In this document: one piece after another, positions 26,484 through 34,967 of the stretch | Position numbering within the stretch: the stretch's first letter is position 1 | How the letters are laid out: every line of letters starts with the position of its first letter | Assembly: GCA_934700615.1 (NCBI GenBank) | Contig: CAKUXR010000003.1 | Coordinates: 70,688 to 134,687, forward strand | Reading direction: 5' to 3' | Length of the DNA stretch: 64,000 nucleotides | Source: an uncultured Bacteroidales bacterium | Lineage (GTDB): Bacteria; Bacteroidota; Bacteroidia; Bacteroidales; UBA932 | Program-made: the position numbers and the translations under genes | Notes under the pieces: model-generated | Database searches by the model: none | The model's input: only the letters and a program-made list of their open reading frames with translations | What the model was told of the DNA's origin: nothing

Positions 26484-28032
26484 AATAGTTACTCCGATAA
26501 AAAACAAGTTGGATAGATTCGAATCTCTTGATTGCGAATTATCCAACACATTTAAGGAATCTGTCCATCAAATAGGCAGCAATGTCATGACATATGGCAG
26601 ATATAATTCATGCGCCACAAATACAACAGGACAAAGGATATTCATCAGCAATACATGGTTTTACATTGCCGCAATTCTTGCACCTCTCTATATTCCATTC
26701 CACGAATATCGAAACACTTTAAGAAATATAGTAGATGATAGATTCTTGAAAGACAAGGATTTTGATAAGATTGCTTCACTTATCAATTCGTCAAAAATAA
26801 TTGATGAATCTGATAAATCCGCTTTGATAAGGTTTGCAACTGATCAGCAGTGGTGGAATGGAGGCATGTCATCCACCGGAAAAACACTCGACAGAAACGA
26901 TTGCTTGGCATCATCAGTTCTAGCTATCGCTAATGTGGTCAATGCGTCCCAAGGCTTCATAGTCGATATCTGGAAATATTTTGGTGAACATCCTGAAATG
27001 GCTGACTTACTTTCCATAGAGAACACTTCCTCCCCAGCCCTCCAGAAGATCTACTTCGGAAATCCGGGAAGCGGAAAATCATATAAGGTGGAGACTGAAA
27101 CCAAGGGCAAGAAAGTGTTCCGCACCACCTTCCATCCAGACTCGGATTATTCGACATTTGTCGGAACTTACAAGCCGGAAAGTGATGGCGACACGATCAG
27201 ATATACTTTTGTTCCTCAGACGTTTACAAACGCTTACATTGAAGCGTACAAAGACATTGGCACACCCGTTTATCTGATAATCGAGGAGATCAACCGCGGC
27301 AATTGTGCCCAGATTTTCGGCGACCTGTTCCAACTTCTCGACAGAGGAGCCGACGGCTTTTCCGAGTACTCTATCAATGCGGACAAGGACCTTCGTGACT
27401 ACATCAGATGCGAATTGGCCACATACAATGGCATTGACACAGACCCCGAAGGAATTAAGGACGGCAAACTAAGGCTCCCTCCGAACCTTCACATACTGGC
27501 CACGATGAACACCTCAGACCAGTCACTCTTCCCGATGGACAGCGCGTTCAAAAGACGTTGGGACTGGGAATATGTGCCGATACAATACAAAGGCGCGACA
27601 TCGAACAGCTTCACTATTACGCTCAGAGACAAGAAGTTCCGATGGATTGATTTCCTGAAAGCGGTCAATGACAGAATCCGCCGTGTCACCGAGTCCGAAG
27701 ACAAACAACTCGGAAATTACTTCATAAAATCTGACATTAAGGAAAATGAATTCAAGAGTAAAGTCATGTTCTACCTCTGGAGCGAAGTCTGCAAAGACGA
27801 GTACCTGACAGAGCAGAATTTCATGAGGTCAATGACAAAGAACAGCATTGAAAAACTGAATTCCGAGAAACCTACAGACGAATTTTTCCGTGCCCACATT
27901 AGCGAATACGAAGTCGAAGAGTTTTCCTTCAATGACCTTTTCACCGAAAGAGGCTCCGACCTCCTCCTCGGTTTCATGTACAGCATGAACGTACTGCCTA
28001 CAGAAATCAGAAATGAAACACAGGAGCCATAA
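26464..28032 (+). CDS. McrB/LlaJI-type GTPase subunit of a restriction system
   Basis: This 522-residue AAA+ protein should drive DNA translocation or loop control for a nuclease partner. The first 185 residues are an unrecognised, AT-rich domain, by analogy the DNA-recognition domain. The AAA module follows: Walker A YFGNPGSGKS (about 197-206), Walker B VYLIIEEINRGN (about 267-278) and the McrB-type GTP signature NTSD (347-350), then the SAFKRRWDWEYVPI sensor region. DNA composition changes to the local norm near codon 185, at the domain boundary. A 19-bp gap separates it from the nuclease gene. Confidence 0.9.
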   Translation: MLQNLNEIVTPIKNKLDRFESLDCELSNTFKESVHQIGSNVMTYGRYNSCATNTTGQRIFISNTWFYIAAILAPLYIPFHEYRNTLRNIVDDRFLKDKDFDKIASLINSSKIIDESDKSALIRFATDQQWWNGGMSSTGKTLDRNDCLASSVLAIANVVNASQGFIVDIWKYFGEHPEMADLLSIENTSSPALQKIYFGNPGSGKSYKVETETKGKKVFRTTFHPDSDYSTFVGTYKPESDGDTIRYTFVPQTFTNAYIEAYKDIGTPVYLIIEEINRGNCAQIFGDLFQLLDRGADGFSEYSINADKDLRDYIRCELATYNGIDTDPEGIKDGKLRLPPNLHILATMNTSDQSLFPMDSAFKRRWDWEYVPIQYKGATSNSFTITLRDKKFRWIDFLKAVNDRIRRVTESEDKQLGNYFIKSDIKENEFKSKVMFYLWSEVCKDEYLTEQNFMRSMTKNSIEKLNSEKPTDEFFRAHISEYEVEEFSFNDLFTERGSDLLLGFMYSMNVLPTEIRNETQEP

Positions 28033-28051
28033 GTAACAATCTACGCCACAG

Positions 28052-29692
28052 ATGATTATCCTGTTCGAAAATGCGACCTATGATGCCCCATTCATAAAGG
28101 CATTGGACCTGCCTGCCGACGGCTATACGACACCGGCGGACGGCAAGGTACGCATGAACTGTACAGGATACTTCTTTTCGCCTTCTGCATCGGACGCGAT
28201 TTTCATTCTTCCGAAAGTATTCCTGAAATCATCCGGCAACGGACTGACCGCCTTCGGAAAATACGACATTGATGAATTTACACATTATCCATTCCCGGAC
28301 AACGTCAATGCAGACAATTCATTGACTCAGAACATTTTCTCCATTTCAATATGGATATACTTGGCAATCAAGCGGTTCCAAAGCGACTACCCGGACTCAG
28401 GCATCGTTATAGACGGGAACAAGACGCGGAATGTGACATCAAGGAAAGGACCGGACACGTGCACTCTCATTGACATAATCCTTTCCCTCATCGACTTCCA
28501 CAAGAATCAGAAGACTCTCCTGACATACTGCAGCCTCATCTCGCATAGCGGGAAAAACAGGGTCCATTGGACTAAGACAGTCAACCATTCGCAGGCATAT
28601 ATCATTGACAATCAGCCCTTTTACCTCGACACTCTCAATCACGACAAGCAGATCGACTATAACGAGCAGCTGATATCACTCTTCTACTCTGTCCTGAACT
28701 ATCTCAAGGATACATTCATGTTCGACGCGACACCTGCATTGGCATATAAGATCCTCCCGCCAAGAAGGATCAGGTCAATGATAGTGTCAGGAAAGGGAAC
28801 GCGACTGCTCAAATCGATAAGAAAACGATATTTCAAAGATGAATTCGTGCTGCTCTGGAACCTGCTGTACGCATTCTTCGCAAAATGTGAAAAGGTCAAT
28901 GCCAAGAATAATCGCGGTGAAGCATTGATAGCCAAAGACTTCAATATCGTTTTCGAGGCCATGACGGACAGGCTCGTCAGCGACGGAAAGGAAAGTTTAC
29001 CCAATGGTCTCCGCGAACAACGGGACGGCAAAATCATTGACCATATATACAAGGATGAGGCCCCGTTCGGAACAGGACATGTTTATTACATCGGGGACAG
29101 CAAATACTATCTGGAGGACAACAGAATATCCGGAGAGTCCGTGTATAAGCAATATACCTATGCACGGAATGTCATACAGGAATGTATCACCCTTTCATAC
29201 AAAAAACCGGAAGAATATCGACGCCTCGGTCTGAGATACAGGGATTCATTGACAGAAGGCTATTGCCCGACTCCGAATTTCTTTATCCGCGGAAAATTTT
29301 TCGCAGAAGCGGATAAGCCATTCAGTACAACTGAATTATATATCAAGAAGTTACCTTTCAATAGGCATAATGATATCCAGTACCAGTTCCCTGACAGATT
29401 ATTCGACAGGGACACATTGATACTCATGACTTTTGAGGTGAATTTCCTGTATATCCTTAAGAATTACGCTTCAGGAAATGACGTTTCCAACGCAAAATCA
29501 GCCCTACGTTCCCGCTTTAGAAAAGGCTTCATGGAAACACTTGAGGCACTATATGACATAAGACCACTGGAAAATGCAACCGAAGAATATCTCGACCGGA
29601 ACTTCCGTGAACTGAATGGTAAGGTGTTCTATGACAATGAGGCAGGAATGTTTCTGACAGCGACTCCGAAGTCAGCAATAAAAGCTATCTGA
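28052..29692 (+). CDS. LlaJI/McrC-like PD-(D/E)XK restriction nuclease subunit
   Basis: This is a 546-residue partner of the McrB-like GTPase. The block GKNRVHWTKTVNHS (about residues 167-180) resembles LlaJI R2 and McrC relatives. The probable nuclease core is YIGDSKYYL (Asp349, Lys351) preceded by an acidic strand around Glu302 and followed by YKQYTYA. It carries about eight GTCAATG/CATTGAC copies, unlike the methyltransferase two genes upstream. Together with that enzyme it forms a GTP-dependent type II-like system. Assignment to LlaJI rather than McrC is tentative. Confidence 0.85.
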   Translation: MIILFENATYDAPFIKALDLPADGYTTPADGKVRMNCTGYFFSPSASDAIFILPKVFLKSSGNGLTAFGKYDIDEFTHYPFPDNVNADNSLTQNIFSISIWIYLAIKRFQSDYPDSGIVIDGNKTRNVTSRKGPDTCTLIDIILSLIDFHKNQKTLLTYCSLISHSGKNRVHWTKTVNHSQAYIIDNQPFYLDTLNHDKQIDYNEQLISLFYSVLNYLKDTFMFDATPALAYKILPPRRIRSMIVSGKGTRLLKSIRKRYFKDEFVLLWNLLYAFFAKCEKVNAKNNRGEALIAKDFNIVFEAMTDRLVSDGKESLPNGLREQRDGKIIDHIYKDEAPFGTGHVYYIGDSKYYLEDNRISGESVYKQYTYARNVIQECITLSYKKPEEYRRLGLRYRDSLTEGYCPTPNFFIRGKFFAEADKPFSTTELYIKKLPFNRHNDIQYQFPDRLFDRDTLILMTFEVNFLYILKNYASGNDVSNAKSALRSRFRKGFMETLEALYDIRPLENATEEYLDRNFRELNGKVFYDNEAGMFLTATPKSAIKAI

Positions 29693-29727
29693 CACACAAA
29701 TCCAAAATCTATGGTATTTCATACCAA

Positions 29728-29752
29728 CGCTACGGACTAGCGTCAGATTTTT
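29728..29752 (+). terminator. terminator of the restriction operon
   Basis: ACGCTA and TAGCGT form a short stem around CGGAC, followed by CAGATTTTT. It lies 36 bp after the nuclease stop codon and just before the next promoter box. Confidence 0.6.
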
Positions 29753-29754
29753 GC

Positions 29755-29762
29755 TATATTTG
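29755..29762 (+). promoter_or_regulatory. promoter -7 box for the sugar-isomerase-like gene
   Basis: TATATTTG followed by CC, 19 bp before the ATG, is a full Bacteroidota consensus match. Confidence 0.6.
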
Positions 29763-29781
29763 CCATCTAAACAGCAACAAA

Positions 29782-30999
29782 ATGTTCACACTATACACAT
29801 TGACATCCAGCCTGCATAGCGAGGCGGCATGTAATCCGGCAGAGGAAAAATTCATAAGGGAAATCGAAGCGGTGCTTGGAGAACGGTTCGTCTTTAGGGG
29901 CGAGGATTTCTCGGGATATGGGGAAACATTGAACAACCTCATATATGTCAGGACTGGAGGAACTGAGGGGATTTTCAAGAGCATATTCAGCAATGGCGGA
30001 CATCTGCAAGTGCCTGGCAACAAGCCTATAAGACTGCTTACAAGCGGCAAGAGCAACTCGTTGGCAGCATCAATGGAGATATTGTCATTTCTGAACCGTA
30101 ACGGATATCCGGGAGAAATCATACATGGAAGCACTGAGGAAATCGTCAGGAAACTTAAGGCCGGATATACGATGGGAGGCAAGAACCATGTACGCAAATA
30201 TGACATGGGACGGATACTGGAGGGAATGAAGGTCGGCGTTGTCGGCAAGCCGTCGGACTGGCTGATATCCAGCGACGTGAACTACGATGCAGCAAAAGAA
30301 AAACTGGGTGTCGAGATCATTGACATTGACATAAACAGGTTGATCGATTTGGCGGGAGCTCCCGACAGGGACCTGATCAAAGGGCTGAATCTCAACGCAT
30401 TAAACAAGCCAAAATTCGGACACGAAATTTCTGGGGCCGACTTCGGAAAGGCACTTGACATTTATTGCGCACTGAAGTCAATAGTAAAAGAATATGAACT
30501 TGACGGCTTGTCCCTGAGATGTTTTGACTTGCTTACTGCACTTGGAAGCACCGGCTGCATGGCATTAGCAATACTGAACAGCCAAGGAATTGTGGCAACA
30601 TGCGAAGGAGACGTTCCGGCGCTGTTATCCATGTGCGTCGCGATGAAAAAATATGGTACACCGGGATTCCAGGCGAATCTCTCACGCATTGACGGAGACA
30701 AATTGCTGTTCGCCCATTGCACGGTACCACTCAACATCGTAAGCAGCTACTGCTATGACACTCATTTCGAATCAGGGATAGGAGTTGCAGTGCACGGCAT
30801 CCTCCCGGCAGGCCCGGCAAAGATATTGAAAATCTCGCCAGACTGCACAGAAATGTTTTTGGAAGAGGTCAATATCATTGAAAATCAATACAATGACAAT
30901 CTCTGTCGCACACAAATAATCGTGGCGGCTCCGGGACTGGCAGACTACTTCCTGCGCTCGTCCATCGGGAACCACCACATTATCATTCCTGAAAGATAA
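29782..30999 (+). CDS. L-fucose/arabinose isomerase-like protein
   Basis: This is a 405-residue cytoplasmic protein of the FucI/AraA-like isomerase superfamily. The C-terminal signature is clear: SLRCFDLLTALGSTGCMALA, LNSQGIVATCEGDVPALLSM (metal ligands around Glu and Asp) and LLFAHCTVPLNIV. It is shorter than true L-fucose isomerases (about 590 residues). It stands alone between the restriction operon and a convergent phosphodiesterase gene. The substrate is unknown; a sugar or sugar-like aldose/ketose isomerase is the best guess. Confidence 0.8.
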   Translation: MFTLYTLTSSLHSEAACNPAEEKFIREIEAVLGERFVFRGEDFSGYGETLNNLIYVRTGGTEGIFKSIFSNGGHLQVPGNKPIRLLTSGKSNSLAASMEILSFLNRNGYPGEIIHGSTEEIVRKLKAGYTMGGKNHVRKYDMGRILEGMKVGVVGKPSDWLISSDVNYDAAKEKLGVEIIDIDINRLIDLAGAPDRDLIKGLNLNALNKPKFGHEISGADFGKALDIYCALKSIVKEYELDGLSLRCFDLLTALGSTGCMALAILNSQGIVATCEGDVPALLSMCVAMKKYGTPGFQANLSRIDGDKLLFAHCTVPLNIVSSYCYDTHFESGIGVAVHGILPAGPAKILKISPDCTEMFLEEVNIIENQYNDNLCRTQIIVAAPGLADYFLRSSIGNHHIIIPER

Positions 31000-31012
31000 A
31001 ATACTCCAGTTA

Positions 31013-31900
31013 CTAAAAGTCAAGAACGGCCGTAACCGGATAATGGTCAGATATGTATGGTATGCCGTCGAAACTCTCCGTGACTGTCCGGAAACTTGGG
31101 CACCTGGAGAAGCCGGAGTAATAGATGTAGTCGATGGTCAGGCCAGCTGTTGTCGTGAGATCCACGAACTGGTCCCCTATCGCAGCATGCTTCAGAGGCT
31201 TGCCGAAAGCATTGAAAGAAGGGATGCTGTCGGTTACCTCCGCTGTGGCGCGGGCGCTCGACATGATCCGGTCAAGGTCATCCAGAACGGCATCTGCTGG
31301 AAGAACATTGAAATCACCTGTCAATACCATCGGATATTTCTTGGGATTGATACTGTCAATGCGCTCTACTATAAGCTTCAGGCCATTCTTCTCAGCAACA
31401 CGGCCCTGATGGTCAAGATGAGTATTGACATAATAGAATTCCCTGCCGGACTTGCGCATTTCAAGCAACGCCCAGGTTGCGGTACGGCGACATGCTGCAT
31501 CCCATCCAAAAGAAGGCACTTCGGGAGTTTCAGAAAGCCAGAACGTACCCCAATCCTTGAGCTCGACCGTCTTGGTATTATAGAAAATCATCATCATTTC
31601 GCCCTCTGATTTTCCGTCATCACGTCCGACTCCGACACCCTTGTAATCAGGACATTGTTCCTTTATGAACTCTGTCTGGAAATCAAACGCCTCCTGCAGG
31701 CCCATGATATCGGGACGGATTTCATTGACCATCGCGGCGGAAGCTTCCCTGCGGAACACCCAGGAATTCTCCCCGTCATCAGCAACACCCATCCTAATAT
31801 TGAACGAGACGACCCTGAGTTCCTCCGATGCCGGCCTGCATTGTGTCAATGTCAGTAGAACCGACAGCACAATGAATAGTTTCAATGTTATTTTTTTCAT
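31013..31900 (-). CDS. endonuclease/exonuclease/phosphatase-family lipoprotein
   Basis: This is a 295-residue EEP-fold enzyme with an SpII signal ending in LTQC. Catalytic motifs are visible: VVSFNIRMG, the Glu in IMGLQEAFDFQ, YVNTHLDHQGR, LTGDFNVLP and the final SDHYPVTAVL. Such proteins cleave phosphodiester bonds in nucleic acids or phospholipid head groups. The start at MKKITLKLF is chosen because a TATATTTG promoter lies inside the longer frame. The lipid anchor places it at the envelope, near two other exported nuclease genes. Confidence 0.9.
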   Translation of the reverse strand: MKKITLKLFIVLSVLLTLTQCRPASEELRVVSFNIRMGVADDGENSWVFRREASAAMVNEIRPDIMGLQEAFDFQTEFIKEQCPDYKGVGVGRDDGKSEGEMMMIFYNTKTVELKDWGTFWLSETPEVPSFGWDAACRRTATWALLEMRKSGREFYYVNTHLDHQGRVAEKNGLKLIVERIDSINPKKYPMVLTGDFNVLPADAVLDDLDRIMSSARATAEVTDSIPSFNAFGKPLKHAAIGDQFVDLTTTAGLTIDYIYYSGFSRCPSFRTVTESFDGIPYISDHYPVTAVLDF

Positions 31901-31921
31901 CTGTTCAATTTTTTCAATGTG

Positions 31922-31929
31922 CAAATATA
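31922..31929 (-). promoter_or_regulatory. promoter -7 box for the EEP lipoprotein gene
   Basis: TATATTTG followed by C on the minus strand, 21 bp before the chosen ATG. It decides against the longer start. Confidence 0.62.
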
Positions 31930-31991
31930 CGAATCTCAACTCATTATCCCACAGCCTACAGCCCGTGTTTTTGTACTTGGAAAATTTATCT

Positions 31992-31999
31992 TATCTTTG
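31992..31999 (+). promoter_or_regulatory. promoter -7 box for the nonspecific endonuclease gene
   Basis: TATCTTTG, 37 bp before the ATG at 32037; a divergent promoter lies about 60 bp away on the other strand. Confidence 0.6.
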
Positions 32000-32036
32000 T
32001 TATTGTCGAGCGGTTCGACAAAAACAAACAAGTGTT

Positions 32037-33197
32037 ATGAGAAAATTTTTATTGCCGGTCTTGCTGAGTCTTACGCTGACATTCTGCTTCGAAGCATGTA
32101 AGCCTGAGAAAATACCGGAAAAACCAGGACAAGAAACCCCAACCCCTGAGCCTGAGCCTGAGCCAGAGCCCGAACCCGAGCCTGAACCGGAGCCGGAACC
32201 GCAGACGAGGGATTACATCGAACGTCCGACAACGGTTATAGCCAATGCCGACTACAAATATGTGGACCACAAGGGAACGACTTACAAGTCCAGAAAGAAT
32301 GTCCGCAACTATGAGGCATGCTATGACATCCGCAGACACAATCCTATGTGGGTAGCATATCCTTGCCACGAAATTTACTGGGAAGGCGGCTATACCCGAC
32401 CTGCAAAGGACCCGTGGAGACCAGATCCGTCATTCAGTGAAAGCGAACAGTCCATCATATATGCATCCGACTGGAACAACTGGCCATGGACATCGACGGG
32501 CGGGACACCGACAGACAAGTACATGTACTGGTCACCTATGCCATCCGGCAAGACTGTCACCAAAGGACATCTGATGCGTTCGGCTGAAAGGGGATGCGGA
32601 AACAAGAACAACCCTATAGACCTCAATATCCAGACGTTCTATCCGACCAACATCGCACCGGAGAGATACCTGAACGAGACATCCTCAGATTCACACTGGG
32701 AAATGATCGAGCAGATTCTTCCGAACAACTGGAGGTGCAGCGACACTCTCTATGTAGTCGTCGGATGCTACTACGGGGACAAATCATGGATTCTCCAAGA
32801 TGCGTGCGACTGGGGCAGAACTTCGTCAGTATCAAAGGATTGCCTCATGCCTACAGCCAGATACAAACTCGTGCTCAGAACCAAGAACGGAAATACCGGA
32901 AAGCCGATCTGGGAATGCACAGCAGACGAAGTGATGGCCATCGGATTCTGGTTCCCTCAGAGTTTCACAGGAGACAAGTTGTCCTCACTTCCGCCGCTTG
33001 CCGATTATATCTTCTCGGTTTCTGAGATAGAGAAAATGATCGGAGGCGAGTTCGACTTCTTCCCTCTGGCGCCTGCCGAAGCGAAGAAGAAGTATAATGT
33101 CAATGACTGGCCAGGTCTCTCCGCTATCGCCGGCACGCCTTCCGGCAAGGGAATGACCTCAGAGGAATTCACATCGAACGGCAAGGTCTCATGGTAA
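32037..33197 (+). CDS. DNA/RNA non-specific endonuclease lipoprotein (NUC1-like)
   Basis: This is a 386-residue envelope nuclease. A lipoprotein signal ends in CFEAC, followed by a Pro-Glu repeat spacer (about residues 37-55). The His-Me-finger core contains TKGHLMRSAERG, the local equivalent of the DRGH motif with His as general base, and LNIQTFYPTNIAPE, whose Asn residues bind the metal. It should degrade DNA and RNA outside the cell membrane. An in-frame extension upstream of 32037 is rejected because the promoter and signal peptide fix the start. Confidence 0.9.
   Translation: MRKFLLPVLLSLTLTFCFEACKPEKIPEKPGQETPTPEPEPEPEPEPEPEPEPEPQTRDYIERPTTVIANADYKYVDHKGTTYKSRKNVRNYEACYDIRRHNPMWVAYPCHEIYWEGGYTRPAKDPWRPDPSFSESEQSIIYASDWNNWPWTSTGGTPTDKYMYWSPMPSGKTVTKGHLMRSAERGCGNKNNPIDLNIQTFYPTNIAPERYLNETSSDSHWEMIEQILPNNWRCSDTLYVVVGCYYGDKSWILQDACDWGRTSSVSKDCLMPTARYKLVLRTKNGNTGKPIWECTADEVMAIGFWFPQSFTGDKLSSLPPLADYIFSVSEIEKMIGGEFDFFPLAPAEAKKKYNVNDWPGLSAIAGTPSGKGMTSEEFTSNGKVSW
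32145..32201 (+). repeat. in-frame Pro-Glu codon repeat
   Basis: About nine tandem Pro-Glu dipeptides encoded by CCTGAG-like hexamers. The repeat forms a rigid charged spacer between the lipid anchor and the nuclease domain and could vary in copy number. Confidence 0.8.
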
Positions 33198-33202
33198 GTC
33201 CA

Positions 33203-33239
33203 AAGGTCCGGAACACATCGACGTTTCCGGACCTTTTTG
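33203..33239 (+). terminator. terminator of the nonspecific endonuclease gene
   Basis: AAGGTCCGGAA pairs with TTTCCGGACCTT, followed by TTTTG. Confidence 0.85.
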
Positions 33240-33271
33240 TATCCAGACAGGACAAAGGGCTGAAATTTCAG

Positions 33272-33302
33272 TTTGCCAAGACAAAATATAATATTAAATT
33301 TG
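33272..33302 (+). promoter_or_regulatory. complete promoter for the S1/P1 nuclease gene
   Basis: A -33 TTTG (33272-33275) and a -7 TAAATTTG (33295-33302) are separated by 19 bp, the canonical spacing for the Bacteroidota housekeeping sigma factor. The ATG lies 46 bp downstream. Confidence 0.7.
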
Positions 33303-33347
33303 CGTGATTAGATACATCATATAGACGAACAATCACTAATTTATAAT

Positions 33348-34139
33348 ATGAACAATCTGAACAAAATGATTAAGGCAGTCTGCCTCGGAGCAGGACTGCT
33401 GGTCGCTACTGTCAATGGCTATTCATGGGGCCAGAAAGGCCATGATGTAACATGTGCCCTTGCAGAAAGACACCTCACCAAGAAAGCAGATAAGAAGATC
33501 TCAGAACTTCTGGACGGAAAATCCATCGTATATTGGGCAAACTGGATGGACAATGCAAGCCATACACCGGAGTACAAATACACCAGCACATGGCACTACA
33601 AGAACATTGATGCAGGCCTTACTTTCGAAGAGGCTCCCCTCAATGAGAACGGAGACGTGGTACGTGCCATCAATGAGCAGATTACGGCTCTCAAGAGCGG
33701 AAAACTCAGCAGAGACGAGCAGGTACTCTCACTCAAATTCCTCATTCATCTTATGGGCGACCTCCACTGCCCTATGCACATGGGACACAAGTCTGACCGC
33801 GGCGGCAACAGCTGGCAGGTACAGTATTTCAGAAACGGAACAAACCTCCATTCCGTCTGGGATTCAGCCCTTATAGAGAACGCTCACAAGTGGACTTACT
33901 CAGAATGGGTGGACCAGATAGACATCTACAACAAGGAAGGCAACAAAAAGATTGCAGAGGGCAACCCTGAGTCCTGGGGCAAAGAGACCTTCGAGATTTG
34001 CAAGAAAATCTATGACGCCACCCCTGTCGGTTCAAAACTCAGCTACGACTACGCAAGCGACTGGGCAGAAACAGTGGAGACCCAGCTGCTCCGCGCAGGT
34101 ATCCGCCTCGCGGCAGTGCTCAACGACATATTCAAATAG
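33348..34139 (+). CDS. exported S1/P1 nuclease
   Basis: This is a 263-residue zinc-dependent nuclease or 3'-nucleotidase. After a signal peptide the mature protein begins near WGQKGHDVTCALAERHL, the usual N-terminal Trp and first His ligand. Other ligands are visible in NWMDNASH, TSTWHYKN, FLIHLMGDLHCPMHMGH and NGTNLHSVWDSALI. It should digest single-stranded DNA or RNA and dephosphorylate nucleotides in the periplasm. With the two neighbouring exported enzymes it suggests nucleic-acid scavenging. Confidence 0.93.
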   Translation: MNNLNKMIKAVCLGAGLLVATVNGYSWGQKGHDVTCALAERHLTKKADKKISELLDGKSIVYWANWMDNASHTPEYKYTSTWHYKNIDAGLTFEEAPLNENGDVVRAINEQITALKSGKLSRDEQVLSLKFLIHLMGDLHCPMHMGHKSDRGGNSWQVQYFRNGTNLHSVWDSALIENAHKWTYSEWVDQIDIYNKEGNKKIAEGNPESWGKETFEICKKIYDATPVGSKLSYDYASDWAETVETQLLRAGIRLAAVLNDIFK

Positions 34140-34161
34140 TCCTGCCTGACAGATACTACAA

Positions 34162-34190
34162 AACGCCATCGGAAATCCCGGTGGCGTTTG
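34162..34190 (+). terminator. terminator between convergent genes
   Basis: AACGCCATCGG pairs with CCGGTGGCGTT around a short loop; the T-rich tail is weak (TGT). It probably ends the S1/P1 transcript. Confidence 0.6.
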
Positions 34191-34216
34191 TCGTATATAA
34201 GCTAATCCTCAAATAA

Positions 34217-34963
34217 TCAGTTCGTTACCTTGCTCATCCTCTCCCAGATGCATTGAGGGACAAGACTCCACAAGAATGTCAGAATCCTGAATTTCCAGTC
34301 AATGACAACGACTCGGCGCCGATGCAGAATAGCATTGACAGCGGCCTCCCCCACCGGTACCTTATCCATTATCATAGGATATTTCTTGTTGCTGTCGAGA
34401 ATGTCCGTGCGGACGAAACCGGGACGGATATCAGTAAAATCAATGTTGATATGGCGCATTCGCGCAAGCTGGGCCAATGCGTCAATGTAAGTCGTCTGCA
34501 TGCGTTTTGTCGCCGAATAAGCAGGAGCGGTACCCATTCCCTTGGTTCCTGCAATGGAGGTAACCGCCGCTATCTGACCACGTTCCCCCGGACGAAGATT
34601 GTTTGCAAACCAGTTGAAGGCATAGTCCATCATTCTGACAAAACCGGTAACATTCAGTTCGGCAGTACGGATTTCAATCTCAGGCTCCAGAGCCTTGTTC
34701 TGATTTCCACGACCGGAGACATTGACAAAAAGATCCATTCCTCCAAGTCGGGAAATCAATGAGCCAAGCAATTCCACAGACTTCTCCTCAGTGATGTCAA
34801 TGGTCTGGATTTCGACTCCGCAACCGGGGAACTCGTCAGCCAAAGACTTGAGAAGTTCCTCTCTTCTGGCCACAATGCCTACTTTCCAGCCCTTACGGAT
34901 AAGCCCGGAAGCGATTTCCCGCCCGATGCCGGACGACGCGCCTATGACAACAGCTTTTTTCAT
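34217..34963 (-). CDS. short-chain dehydrogenase/reductase
   Basis: This is a 248-residue SDR. It has the cofactor motif GASSGIGREIA, NVSGRG in place of NNAG, the active-site Ser in VTSIAGTKG and Y-x-x-x-K as YSATKRM. The C-terminal end is hydrophobic (FLWSLVPQCIWERM), so it may attach to membrane. It is last in a tight HAD-nhaA-SDR operon, four bases after nhaA. The substrate is unknown. Confidence 0.9.
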   Translation of the reverse strand: MKKAVVIGASSGIGREIASGLIRKGWKVGIVARREELLKSLADEFPGCGVEIQTIDITEEKSVELLGSLISRLGGMDLFVNVSGRGNQNKALEPEIEIRTAELNVTGFVRMMDYAFNWFANNLRPGERGQIAAVTSIAGTKGMGTAPAYSATKRMQTTYIDALAQLARMRHINIDFTDIRPGFVRTDILDSNKKYPMIMDKVPVGEAAVNAILHRRRVVVIDWKFRILTFLWSLVPQCIWERMSKVTN

Positions 34964-34967
34964 TGAC

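Noticed and set aside
29782..30999. Naming the isomerase-like gene fucI
   Set aside because: It is about 190 residues shorter than true L-fucose isomerase and has no fucose-pathway neighbours.
31665..32036. N-terminal extension of the nonspecific endonuclease
   Set aside because: A TATCTTTG promoter and a lipoprotein signal at 32037 fix the real start; the extension lies antisense to the EEP gene.
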